Below are positions 1 through 7,152 of a stretch of 13,843 nt of DNA, piece by piece. The notes beneath the pieces are model-generated. The model was not told the origin of the DNA. It was given only the letters and a program-made list of their open reading frames with translations, and made no database searches. Within the stretch, counting starts at the first letter, position 1; the number at the start of each line of letters is the position of its first letter. The DNA comes from Nitrospirota bacterium (GTDB taxonomy: Bacteria > Nitrospirota > Nitrospiria > Nitrospirales > Nitrospiraceae): contig JACPZN010000064.1 in assembly GCA_016195505.1 (NCBI GenBank), positions 1 through 13,843 of the forward strand. Reading direction: 5' to 3'. Both the position numbers and the translations under genes were made by a program.

Positions 1-12
1 AGTTCATTCACC

Positions 13-18
13 AAGGAG
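13..18 (+). promoter_or_regulatory. Ribosome binding site of the ArsC-family gene
   Basis: AAGGAG lies five bases before the ATG at 24. It overlaps a possible GTG start at 18, so it argues for the ATG as the true start. Confidence 0.7.
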
Positions 19-23
19 TGACC

Positions 24-374
24 ATGGCCGACATTACGATCTATCAGAAACCAACCTGTACCACCTGCCGTCAGGCAGTACAACTGTTGAAGGACAGCGG
101 TAAGCCATTTACGGCAATTAACTACTATGAACGTGCCTTCACGAAGACGCAGTTGAAAAGCCTCTTGAAGAAGGCCGGGCTCTCACCCAAAGACGTCCTG
201 CGAACGAAAGAAGAAATCTATCAAGAGCTCGGATTGGCCAAAAAGAGCCTATCGGACGATGAGCTACTCGATCTGATGGTGAAGCACCCGGATCTCATTC
301 AACGGCCGATTGTAGAAAAAGGCGAGAAGGCGATCCTGGCGAGGCCGGCAGATTCGATAAAGAAACTGTTGTAA
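24..374 (+). CDS. ArsC-family (Spx/YffB-like) thioredoxin-fold reductase
   Basis: 116-residue cytoplasmic protein of the ArsC/Spx/YffB family, the usual length. Near the N-terminus a CTTC motif (Cys12, Cys15) follows the first beta strand. Arg60, Arg94 (in QRPI, the cis-proline loop) and Arg107 fall at the same numbers as Cys12/Arg60/Arg94/Arg107 of the E. coli plasmid arsenate reductase. Reduction of arsenate to arsenite with glutaredoxin or thioredoxin as donor is therefore possible. The second Cys (CxxC) is more like Spx/YffB proteins, so a general thiol-redox role is the alternative. I use the ATG at 24 because AAGGAG sits five bases upstream; a GTG at 18 would add two residues. No other ars gene is visible. 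The next gene is convergent, only nine bases after the stop. Confidence 0.85.
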   Translation: MADITIYQKPTCTTCRQAVQLLKDSGKPFTAINYYERAFTKTQLKSLLKKAGLSPKDVLRTKEEIYQELGLAKKSLSDDELLDLMVKHPDLIQRPIVEKGEKAILARPADSIKKLL

Positions 375-383
375 GACATTCGA

Positions 384-1685
384 CTAATTCCCGAACTCGC
401 TGTACGCGACGATACGGCCTGTTGCGGCATGGGATGGCTTTCGAACCTCAGGTGTGGCAGTCCCTCTCTTCACTTGGTTACCGCCCTCTCCTTTAGCTTC
501 GTAGAGGGCCCTATACGCAGCTTTGGTGGCAAGACCGAGCGACAATCCGGAATCCCCTGTCTCCGCAAGGCCGATGCTCACGGTAACGGCGAGTGCTTCA
601 TCGCCGGATCGTGTGCGTGATGACCGTGCTCCCTCCCAGACTCGATCGCGGCCGCGTAAGTATATCGTGGCCTGCTCCACCGTTTTTCGGATTGCTTCAA
701 GAGTGGCTACTGTTTCCGTCGCCGTCTTCTTCGGAAACAGAATGGTAAATTCCTCGCCGGCCAGCCGAAAGACCTTCCCTGATCCCGAAGCAGCCATGAT
801 TTTTGGGGCAACTAGGCGAAGCAGCTGTTCGCTGACTGGTTTCCCGTGCTGATTTCCATATTGTTTCAACTGATCGATTCCTACGACGGCTAGCACATAC
901 TTTTTCCCGAGGCTCGCCACAGCTTCCTCGTAGGCCAGCTTTCCCGGAACACCGGTCAGATCGTCACGATAGCTTCGTTGATGAGAGGCTTGAACCAGAG
1001 TCAAAAAGAGGATGAGGCCAGCTGCGGAAAGAAAATTGGTCGGCGACCAACCAGAGGGCAGTGCCTGAAATGCTGTGAATGAGGCAATCAATGCCCAGAG
1101 GGCTCCGCTGTCAAGTGGACTCTTTTCCAGTATGAATCGCACGCCGATCAACAGCAGAGCTCCACTAAAAGCTAAGAGGGCAGGCTGAGGAAGTGCTGAC
1201 CAGTCCGTCCGTAATATCGGCAGTAGAGGTTGCTGCAATGGCAGTGCGAAGTTAGCCTGTTCCGGAAGAGACAACCACAGCACCAGGAACGGCTGTATCA
1301 ATACCAGCGGCAGACGTAGGATACCGCGCCAGGTTGAAATGGCTTCTTCCTTGATGAGAGAGAGCGCCAGAAGATTAAGCGGCAGCAAGAACGTAGTCGC
1401 GGCAAACACGATACGGCCTGCCGACGAAGGATCGGGGTCAGTCAGCGGAAACAGGACAATGGCACGGTCGGTCACCGCTAGAACTATGAGCGAGAGGATC
1501 AAGCGGCTGCTGGAAACGTACCAGCCGAAGACCAATCCAAATCCCAGCACAATGTACGGAAATGCCTGGACCGGCCCCTGGACCCATTCTGGCAGGCCCT
1601 GAGGACGAAGAAAGCCGATGGCGGCGAAGAAGATGATCCCACCAGGAATCAGGAAAGCGAAGAACGATTTTATGATCGACGACAT
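384..1685 (-). CDS. Multi-pass membrane protein with degenerate GGDEF domain
   Basis: 433 residues. About eight hydrophobic segments fill residues 7-235, and a GGDEF-type domain follows from residue 238. The domain keeps DDLTGVPGK (241-249), a central strand VVGIDQLK and the C-terminal ALYEAKGEGGN helix. The signature is AGEEF (309-313) instead of GG[DE]EF. Against PleD, the first metal Asp is Gly269, the guanine-contacting Asn is Gly277 and the second guanine contact (Asp) is Glu286. There is no RxxD inhibitory site. Cyclic-di-GMP synthesis is therefore doubtful; a signal-binding or scaffolding role is inferred. I use ATG 1685; a GTG at 1763 would add 26 residues, but the nearest AGGAG is about 17 bases away from it. 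A 227-base gap separates it from the RNase D-like gene upstream; it holds short imperfect inverted repeats and no clear gene. Confidence 0.8.
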   Translation of the reverse strand: MSSIIKSFFAFLIPGGIIFFAAIGFLRPQGLPEWVQGPVQAFPYIVLGFGLVFGWYVSSSRLILSLIVLAVTDRAIVLFPLTDPDPSSAGRIVFAATTFLLPLNLLALSLIKEEAISTWRGILRLPLVLIQPFLVLWLSLPEQANFALPLQQPLLPILRTDWSALPQPALLAFSGALLLIGVRFILEKSPLDSGALWALIASFTAFQALPSGWSPTNFLSAAGLILFLTLVQASHQRSYRDDLTGVPGKLAYEEAVASLGKKYVLAVVGIDQLKQYGNQHGKPVSEQLLRLVAPKIMAASGSGKVFRLAGEEFTILFPKKTATETVATLEAIRKTVEQATIYLRGRDRVWEGARSSRTRSGDEALAVTVSIGLAETGDSGLSLGLATKAAYRALYEAKGEGGNQVKRGTATPEVRKPSHAATGRIVAYSEFGN

Positions 1686-1912
1686 GCTACCAGCGCCAAG
1701 ACCACAGGCCGATTTCAGCTGGGCAAAGAGCGAGAAGCATACCAGAACTTTTAGCAATTCCACGAAGAATTGGTAAAAAACTCCTGAGTTCTAGCGGGAT
1801 TAGAGTCGTACTTGGCATGAACACTGGCAGAAATCGATCTACTGCAGTGAGAATGGAACTAGTTGTCCTGTTTTGGACAGGGCTAGGCAGGGCGGTATGC
1901 CCATAGTTTGGG

Positions 1913-3019
1913 CTAATTTGAAGGCGGCGACCAGGTGATTGTCCCAGACTTGGGATCGATGGTGATGGCGAGTTTTCCATCGAGCACCTCAAGCAGCAAT
2001 TCTCCCAGCAAGATGCGCCGCCACCCTTTCAGGAGTGGAAGGTCGAGGTCGGCACGATTGCTCTTGGCATCCACCAGTACCTGGAGGTCTGCAGTCGTGG
2101 CCAGCAACGTAGGCGCGATCTCTTCTTCTGTGGCGCGAGCTTTCACCACCGCCTGAAGCAACTCCACGAGCCCGGTAGATTCCGGTTCAGACTTCCGTTC
2201 TTTAGGGACCTCCGGCCAGGCAGATGGTGGAAGCGAGAGCGCTGCCTGGATAGTGGCCACAAGCGTCTCACCATTTCGATCGGATTCTGATCCATGGAGG
2301 CCTCGGACTTTGCGCAGCTCCTGCACGTGACGCGGAGGATGTCGTGCCAACTGTAGAAGAACTTCGTCCCGCATCACCCGGCCACGGGGTACATTCCGAC
2401 GTTTTGCCTCCCCTTCCCGCCAGGCCGCCAGCTCTCGAAGAACCGCGGCTGATTTCGGCTTGAGCGTATCCCAGCCGCGTATGCGTTGGTAGCGTTCCTG
2501 TGGTTCACGGCGCGTCTCTCCCACAGTGCCTTCCAAACGAGAGAACTCTTCGTGGGCCCAGTGGAGCCGGCCAAGCTTGGACAGACGCCTGTGGAGATGA
2601 TCATGAATCGCCAGAAGAAAGGTCACATCCTCAAGCGCATAGGCCAATTGATCTTGAGACAGCGGGCGGGCACTCCAGTTTGTAAATGTATGTGCCTTAT
2701 CCAGCTTCATGCCGTGGACTCGTTGGACGAGGTTGGCATAGGCAATCTGCGGACCGAAGCCGACCATCGCGGCGGCAATTTGGGTGTCGAAGAATGGCTT
2801 TGGAATTTGGCCGGCATGGACCGCGAAGAGATCCAAGTCCTGTCGTCCGGCATGCACAACTTTTTGAATCGCCGGGTTACACATAATCTCCCAGAAGACA
2901 TCCAGCGCGCCGCCTGCCAGGACTGCGGGGAGTGCCAGGCGGGAACAATCCTTTAATTGCTCGCAGAATTCGCTGAGGGCGCGGGAGCTCGTAATATAAT
3001 GGTGGGGTTGGGTGGGCAT
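1913..3019 (-). CDS. rnd: RNase D-like protein (DEDDy fold + HRDC) lacking the Exo I motif
   Basis: 368 residues. RNase D is a 3'-5' exonuclease that trims tRNA and other RNA ends using two metals held by Exo I (DxE), Exo II (D) and Exo III (YxxxD). Here Exo II (HAGRQDLDLF, Asp61) and Exo III (YALED, Tyr127/Asp131) are present. An HRDC domain spans about 188-263, and the usual RNase D C-terminal helical region with LPLLKGWRR follows. The N-terminus passes straight from CSRLAL to PAVLAGGALDVFWE, joining at residues 30/31 (base 2929/2930). The expected stretch starting LDTEF, about 30 residues, is absent and reading frame is kept. Without DxE the nuclease should be inactive; RNA binding through HRDC could remain. 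ATG 3019 is used, GTG 3025 being the alternative; the ribosome site is weak. It starts 13 bases after the J-domain gene, so co-transcription is likely. Confidence 0.85.
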   Translation of the reverse strand: MPTQPHHYITSSRALSEFCEQLKDCSRLALPAVLAGGALDVFWEIMCNPAIQKVVHAGRQDLDLFAVHAGQIPKPFFDTQIAAAMVGFGPQIAYANLVQRVHGMKLDKAHTFTNWSARPLSQDQLAYALEDVTFLLAIHDHLHRRLSKLGRLHWAHEEFSRLEGTVGETRREPQERYQRIRGWDTLKPKSAAVLRELAAWREGEAKRRNVPRGRVMRDEVLLQLARHPPRHVQELRKVRGLHGSESDRNGETLVATIQAALSLPPSAWPEVPKERKSEPESTGLVELLQAVVKARATEEEIAPTLLATTADLQVLVDAKSNRADLDLPLLKGWRRILLGELLLEVLDGKLAITIDPKSGTITWSPPSN

Positions 3020-3032
3020 GGTCACAGTCGAT

Positions 3033-3665
3033 TCATTCTGCGGGGCTGTAGGGTCGGTCAGGTGGCCGCATAGGTTCGGTATTGCTCAGACTGAGGTATT
3101 CTCTTAGAAATTGATAGGCTTCCAGCATGCGGCGGAGTTCCGGTTCAGAGCTGCGATCGCCGTTGTTGGCGTCAGGGTGCAGCTGCTTGGCCTTGATCCG
3201 AAAGGCCGCGGTTACGTCGGCAAGGGAACTGCCGAACTCCACGCCCATGGTGGCATAGGCGTCCATCGCGTTGTTCACACCGTTCTGGTTGTCTCCTAGC
3301 GCGGTTCCTCCCCTGCTGGCGGCTTTCAGCATGTCGGCGAGGCTGACTTTCTTGCGCCGCCGCCGCGGCCGTTCACGGATCTCGCTATCGAACTCGTCCC
3401 AGCGATCTTCGACAAACTCCAACCGGGACTCCAGACGCATGGCACCGGACAAGTCCCGAATCGCCTCCAGCTCCTCTTCAATCTCGATGAGGGACTTGAT
3501 GACTTCCTCAAGCCCCTGTTCAACCCGGAAAAAGCCATCCACCCGTTCTTCCATCATGGTATCGACGGCGATTTCCAAGCTGTCTTCTGTTTTGGAGCGC
3601 AGAGAGCCGATGCGCTTCTGCATACCACTGCGAAACTTGATGTATTTACCCATCGAGAAAGGCAT
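3033..3665 (-). CDS. Small coiled-coil protein with C-terminal J domain
   Basis: 210 residues, predicted cytoplasmic. Residues about 25-95 are highly charged and helical, likely coiled coil (EEVIKSLIEIEEELEAI). A very basic patch RERPRRRRKK follows at about 98-106. The C-terminal part (about 136-195) is a J domain: ATMGVEFGSSLADVTAAF, then the HPD tripeptide at 163-165 (QLHPDANNGD), then a last helix. J domains stimulate Hsp70 ATPase; there is no Gly/Phe region or zinc finger, so this is a class III (DnaJ-like) co-chaperone whose client is unknown. ATG 3665 is chosen because CAGGAG lies 13 bases upstream; ATG 3653 is the alternative. The reading frame is open to 3746, but the extra residues look non-coding. 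It is the first gene of a likely two-gene unit with the RNase D homologue. Confidence 0.75.
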   Translation of the reverse strand: MPFSMGKYIKFRSGMQKRIGSLRSKTEDSLEIAVDTMMEERVDGFFRVEQGLEEVIKSLIEIEEELEAIRDLSGAMRLESRLEFVEDRWDEFDSEIRERPRRRRKKVSLADMLKAASRGGTALGDNQNGVNNAMDAYATMGVEFGSSLADVTAAFRIKAKQLHPDANNGDRSSEPELRRMLEAYQFLREYLSLSNTEPMRPPDRPYSPAE

Positions 3666-3693
3666 CGATTGGACCACGCTCCTGGCGGGAAGT

Positions 3694-3699
3694 ATTGTA
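3694..3699 (-). promoter_or_regulatory. Candidate -10 box for the J-domain/RNase D unit
   Basis: TACAAT on the minus strand, about 28 bases upstream of the chosen start at 3665 and inside the gap after the malic enzyme gene. The matching -35 region is poor (TCTGGC or TTCTGG at 17-18 bases). Weak candidate. Confidence 0.25.
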
Positions 3700-3776
3700 G
3701 CACAGTGCGATTCAAGGCCAGAAGAGCGCCGGTACGAACCATTCAAGCTGGTGGTGCGTAGGTTTGATGGAACGAA

Positions 3777-5219
3777 TTACTCTAGCAATGGCTGGTCATC
3801 GGCCGTTGCTCGCCTTCGCGCGACCCCACTGACTCGGGCAGCAGCCGCGACGGCTCGGGCAACGCGCGGAACGACTTCTTTGTCGAAGAGGCTGGGAATA
3901 ATGTAGTCTTCGCTCAAGGCGCCTTCTGGAATCGCGAGCGCGATGGCCTTGGCCGCGGCCAGCTTCATGGCTTCGTTGATCTCGCTGGCTTGAACGTCGA
4001 GCGCGCCACGGAAGATGCCAGGGAACGAGAGCGCATTATTGATCTGATTGGGATAGTCCGAACGCCCGGTCGCAAAGATGCGGCAGTGCGAGGCGGCGAG
4101 CTCTGGAGAGACTTCCGGGTCTGGATTCGCCATGGCGAAAACGATCCTATCTGTTGCCATAAGGTCGAGATCCTCAGCAGTCAGAATATTCCCGACCGAA
4201 AGACCGATAAACACGTCGGCGCCTTTCAGCGCATCACGCAAGGTCCCTTTCGGTTTGTCCCTCGTGAGACACGCAGTAAGGTCGGTCCGGCAGGCGCGCA
4301 ATTGCTCGGCTTCTCCATACAAGATGATGCCTTCCTTATCGCACCCGAACAGATGCGAGACCCCGGCTGCCAGCAACATGCGGCAGCAGGCCGTGCCCGC
4401 CGCACCGAGGCCGTTGACGACAATCCGGACGTTCTCCAGCCGTTTCCTTGTCACCGTAAGCGCGTTCGTGAGGGCAGCCAGAAGGACGACGGCTGTGCCA
4501 TGCTGATCGTCATGCATGACGGGAATATCGAGCGATTGTCTCAGCCGTCGCTCGATCTCGAAACAGCGGGGCGCACTGATATCTTCCAAGTTGATCGCGC
4601 CGAAGCCGGGCGCGATGCCTCGCGCAATCCTCACAATCTCGTCCGGATCTTGCGTGTTGAGACAGATTGGCCAGGCATCGATCCCGGCTAGTTCTTTGAA
4701 GAGCATCACCTTGCCTTCCATCACAGGGAGAGCCGCTTCCGGGCCGAGGTTACCCAACCCCAACACCGCGGACCCGTCGGTGACAACCGCCACGCTATTG
4801 CTCTTGCTCGTGAAGGCATAGACTTTTGACTTGTCCCGGGCAATGGCTTGAGAGACACGGCCGACTCCAGGGGTATACACCATCGACAGAACGTTTCTGG
4901 TGCTGATGGGAACCTTCCCCTCCACACGAATCTTGCCGCCGAGGTGGAGGAGAAAAATACGATCGGAGGCCGAAAGTACGGTAACATCGGGCAGCGCGCC
5001 CAACCGGGCGAGGACCTTCTCACCGTGCCCTTCGTTCTGAACATCGAAGGTCACGTCTCGGACCATGCGGGTCTTTGTTGCCGAGACAATGTCGACAGCA
5101 CCCAAATTGGCTTGCTCTTCGGCCAAGAGCGCCGCCACGCGGGCAAAGATGCCGGGTTTGTTCGCGAGTTCAAGCCTGACGGTGAGGCGGTAATTGGAAT
5201 AGGGACCGATATCGACCAT
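3777..5219 (-). CDS. NAD-dependent malic enzyme with N-terminal ACT domain
   Basis: 480 residues. It should decarboxylate (S)-malate to pyruvate and CO2 with NAD(P)+ in the cytoplasm. Residues about 10-85 form an ACT domain (LTVRLELANKPGIFARVAAL), a likely small-ligand or amino-acid sensing site. The catalytic part follows: MVYTPGVG with Tyr115, VMEGKVMLFK with Lys170 as the likely general base, metal ligands Glu212/Asp213 in NLEDIS and Asp238 in HDDQHGTA, the Rossmann motif GLGAAG (270-275), and MANPDPEV and NQINNALSFPG near the end. All key residues are present. NAD rather than NADP preference is a family guess. The start at 5219 is supported by AAGGGGAG seven bases upstream; an in-frame ATG at 5249 would add ten residues without better support. 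A 111-base gap separates it from the J-domain gene, so co-transcription is uncertain. Confidence 0.92.
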   Translation of the reverse strand: MVDIGPYSNYRLTVRLELANKPGIFARVAALLAEEQANLGAVDIVSATKTRMVRDVTFDVQNEGHGEKVLARLGALPDVTVLSASDRIFLLHLGGKIRVEGKVPISTRNVLSMVYTPGVGRVSQAIARDKSKVYAFTSKSNSVAVVTDGSAVLGLGNLGPEAALPVMEGKVMLFKELAGIDAWPICLNTQDPDEIVRIARGIAPGFGAINLEDISAPRCFEIERRLRQSLDIPVMHDDQHGTAVVLLAALTNALTVTRKRLENVRIVVNGLGAAGTACCRMLLAAGVSHLFGCDKEGIILYGEAEQLRACRTDLTACLTRDKPKGTLRDALKGADVFIGLSVGNILTAEDLDLMATDRIVFAMANPDPEVSPELAASHCRIFATGRSDYPNQINNALSFPGIFRGALDVQASEINEAMKLAAAKAIALAIPEGALSEDYIIPSLFDKEVVPRVARAVAAAARVSGVARRRATADDQPLLE

Positions 5220-5226
5220 TCGTGTA

Positions 5227-5234
5227 CTCCCCTT
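5227..5234 (-). promoter_or_regulatory. Ribosome binding site deciding the malic enzyme start
   Basis: Read on the minus strand, AAGGGGAG lies seven bases before the ATG at 5219. It supports that start over the upstream in-frame ATGs at 5240 and 5249. Confidence 0.6.
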
Positions 5235-5391
5235 CTCCATCTCCTCCATTTAGCCTATCACAATATGGGCTTCGAGCCAGCAGTCGTTGAATTCTATAGA
5301 TGTCCCTAGTCCCATGTATTTGCAGCTTCCTTCCGCCCCTGCTGATTTCCCTGGAATCGACAAGTGCAGTACTCCATCTGACTGACCAGCC

Positions 5392-5418
5392 TGTAACCTT
5401 TTCAGTGCGCCCTGCGAC
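5392..5418 (+). promoter_or_regulatory. Candidate ECF-type promoter before the spy-like gene
   Basis: TGTAAC at 5392-5397 is followed after 17 bases by CGAC at 5415-5418. This resembles ECF promoters, which often have an AAC-containing -35 and a CGTC/CGT-type -10. It would start a transcript about 65-70 bases before the ATG at 5493. A similar GTAAC-N17-CGTC occurs at 7028-7053. The call rests on pattern only. Confidence 0.35.
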
Positions 5419-5481
5419 TAGGACATAGCAAGAGAAGTCGGGTACATCCAGATTTGCCCGATATGGCTTGGACAATCAAGA

Positions 5482-5487
5482 AGGAGG
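5482..5487 (+). promoter_or_regulatory. Ribosome binding site of the spy-like gene
   Basis: AGGAGG sits five bases before the ATG at 5493. It fixes the start directly in front of a good signal peptide and excludes longer in-frame starts. Confidence 0.7.
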
Positions 5488-5492
5488 GCAGC

Positions 5493-6107
5493 ATGAATCA
5501 TCACAATTATCTCGTTCTCAGCCTTGTATTCGGCACAGCCCTCCTTACCTCGCCACTAGCATGGGCCGAGGGCGGAGGCCAGTGCCAGCGCCACGGTGGC
5601 GACAGTCACATGATGTCCGGACATGGAAGGTATGGACACGGTGGCGTGAGTGCTCACATGTTGCGACATCTGTTAAAGAACAAGCAGGAGCTGGGGCTCA
5701 CCGATGAACAGATCACGAAATTACGCACCGTTGCCCTCAATGCGGATCGAGCCCGTATCCGCGCTGAAGCCGACGTGCTGGTCAGCAAACGAGAGCTTCG
5801 TTCGTTATTGTGGGATGAGCAGGCCGAACTGTCTGCGATCGAAGCAAAGGTCAAGGAACACGAGGCCTTCGAGTCCACCGCCCACATTATCGGCATCAGG
5901 GCTAAACGGGAACTCTTCGGCATCCTGACGCCTGAGCAACGGGCCAAACAGAAAGCGCTGTGGGAACAGCACCGGCAGCACGACCGCCGTCATATGATGC
6001 GCGCCGAAGCCGAGGAAGGAATCAACGAAGCCAACGACCTGAACGCCAACATGGATGCTTCCGAAGTCGAGATGAGCGAATTGGAGGACGGCTTGTCGGC
6101 TGGGTGA
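5493..6107 (+). CDS. Secreted His-rich Spy/CpxP-like periplasmic protein
   Basis: 204 residues. The N-terminal signal peptide has a hydrophobic core LVLSLVFGTALL and likely cleavage after AWA (residue 25). A His/Gly-rich stretch follows (about 33-58, HGGDSHMMSGHGRYGHGG) and could bind metal ions. Two LTxxQ motifs, LTDEQ (69-73) and LTPEQ (145-149), bracket a helical segment, as in the Spy/CpxP/CnrX family. That family acts in the periplasm as a chaperone or metal/stress sensor. The acidic tail after about 172 is unusual. The protein has no retained membrane anchor, unlike the LTxxQ protein at 7153, so one may be a soluble effector and the other the sensor. It is the first gene of the sigma-factor module, and only an inverted repeat lies between it and the sigma gene. 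Confidence 0.8.
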   Translation: MNHHNYLVLSLVFGTALLTSPLAWAEGGGQCQRHGGDSHMMSGHGRYGHGGVSAHMLRHLLKNKQELGLTDEQITKLRTVALNADRARIRAEADVLVSKRELRSLLWDEQAELSAIEAKVKEHEAFESTAHIIGIRAKRELFGILTPEQRAKQKALWEQHRQHDRRHMMRAEAEEGINEANDLNANMDASEVEMSELEDGLSAG

Positions 6108-6150
6108 ACCCCGACAATCTCTCTCCACACCTGTCACGACGCGTTGGGGT
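6108..6150 (+). repeat. Intercistronic inverted repeat before the sigma gene
   Basis: ACCCCGAC at 6108-6115 pairs with GTTGGGGT at 6143-6150 (eight pairs, one G-U) around a 27-base loop. It begins at the base after the spy-like stop codon and ends three bases before the ATG at 6154. There is no T run, so it is not a standard terminator. It could cover the G-rich stretch before that ATG or mark an mRNA processing site. Confidence 0.5.
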
Positions 6151-6213
6151 AGTATGATGCACGACTGTGCCGTTCGGACAAGCGCATTGGGTGTGCTGGA
6201 GATACAGCTGCCG

Positions 6214-6810
6214 ATGACTGATGAGACGTTTCCGGTTCTCAAGATTGCCTCAGACGACGAGGATCTGCTCCGTCGTATTCGTCATGGAGAGATCGACCGA
6301 TTTGCCAATCTCATCGACCGATACCAGGACCGCGTAACCCGAATCGTCGGTCGGCGAGTGCCGGCGGATTGTGTCGACGAGATTGCCCACGATGTGTTTG
6401 TCAAAGCGTATGTCGGGTTGGCGCAGTTCTCGGGATCGGTCCCGTTCGATCATTGGCTCGCCGGCATTGCCGTCCGCACCTGCTACGACTTCTGGCGAAC
6501 GCGGAAGGGCGAGGAACTCCCGGTGAGTGCCCTGACGGCCGAGCATCAACAGTGGATGGACCATGTGCTAGCAGCGCAGTCGGACGACCAGTGTCGCGAG
6601 CAGGCTCGTCGACGAGAAGCGGCCGAAGTGCTGGACTGGGCACTCGCACAGCTTTCCCCGGAGAATCGCGCGGTGCTGACCTTGGTGCATCTCGACGGGC
6701 ATTCAGTCCGCGAAGCGGCACAATTATTGGGATGGAGTCTGATCAACGTCAAAGTGCGAGCGCATCGGGCACGGCAAGCGCTTCGCAAGATTCTCATTGA
6801 CAATCACTAA
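6214..6810 (+). CDS. ECF-family RNA polymerase sigma factor
   Basis: 198 residues from the chosen start. Sigma region 2 spans about 18-98 (DLLRRIRHGEIDRFANLIDR, then VDEIAHDVFVKAYVGL and FDHWLAGIAVRTCYDFWR, the core-binding and -10-recognition part). Sigma region 4 spans about 139-193 (LDWALAQLSPENRAVLTLVH, then the helix-turn-helix SVREAAQLLGWSLINVKVRAHRAR without its last residues), which reads the -35. Region 3 is absent, as in all ECF factors. I prefer ATG 6214 (GGAGA about 11 bases upstream, domain start in the usual place). ATG 6154 would add 20 poorly conserved-looking residues and has only GGGG upstream. It is followed after ten bases by the probable anti-sigma gene and then by an LTxxQ sensor, the CnrH/CnrY/CnrX arrangement. 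The target promoters are not known. Confidence 0.88.
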   Translation: MTDETFPVLKIASDDEDLLRRIRHGEIDRFANLIDRYQDRVTRIVGRRVPADCVDEIAHDVFVKAYVGLAQFSGSVPFDHWLAGIAVRTCYDFWRTRKGEELPVSALTAEHQQWMDHVLAAQSDDQCREQARRREAAEVLDWALAQLSPENRAVLTLVHLDGHSVREAAQLLGWSLINVKVRAHRARQALRKILIDNH

Positions 6811-6820
6811 GGGAGCCATC

Positions 6821-7126
6821 ATGGCATCGAACGACGAGAACATGCAGAAGCTCGAGCGGGCCCTGACCGAGGCCCATCGAGCTCGACAAGCGCCGCTGCT
6901 TGGACAGGGCTGGGCTGAGCAGGTGATGCAAGACGTTCGTCATGCAGCGCCCCAAGCGGAGTCCAAGGACGGCGTCGAATATCTCGTCTGGCGAACCGCC
7001 GCCATCGCCGCCACCATCGCGTTGATCGTAACGGTCTCGATGGCCGCCTCGTCCTGGACGCCATCGAACGAGGGGATGAGATTGTTAACCGAAGAGTTCG
7101 AGACCGCGCCGCTGTTTTTCGACTAG
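6821..7126 (+). CDS. Small single-span membrane protein, probable anti-sigma factor
   Basis: 101 residues. A cytoplasmic-looking N-terminal half is rich in charge and contains GWAEQVMQDVR (30-40), similar to the [FW]xxxVM..[IVR] stretch seen in many small ECF-linked anti-sigma proteins. One strong membrane helix at about 57-79 follows, then a short acidic periplasmic tail ending FFD. Size and topology match CnrY (about 95 residues), which holds CnrH at the membrane. GGGAG lies five bases before the ATG, and the gene begins ten bases after the sigma stop, so the two are surely co-transcribed. Sequence similarity to known anti-sigma factors is too low to assign by eye; the call rests on position, size and topology. 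Confidence 0.65.
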   Translation: MASNDENMQKLERALTEAHRARQAPLLGQGWAEQVMQDVRHAAPQAESKDGVEYLVWRTAAIAATIALIVTVSMAASSWTPSNEGMRLLTEEFETAPLFFD

Positions 7127-7152
7127 CGCATCGTGAGGAGGAGGATCGTACC

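Noticed and set aside
1775..1792. Terminator-like AACT-CAGG-AGTT followed by T residues on the minus strand between the RNase D-like and GGDEF genes
   Set aside because: The stem is only four mostly A-T pairs, too weak to call a terminator.
5170..5475. Minus-strand open frame of 101 codons covering the malic enzyme start and the upstream gap
   Set aside because: It overlaps the well-supported malic enzyme N-terminus and its ribosome site; the translation shows no recognisable domain or signal.
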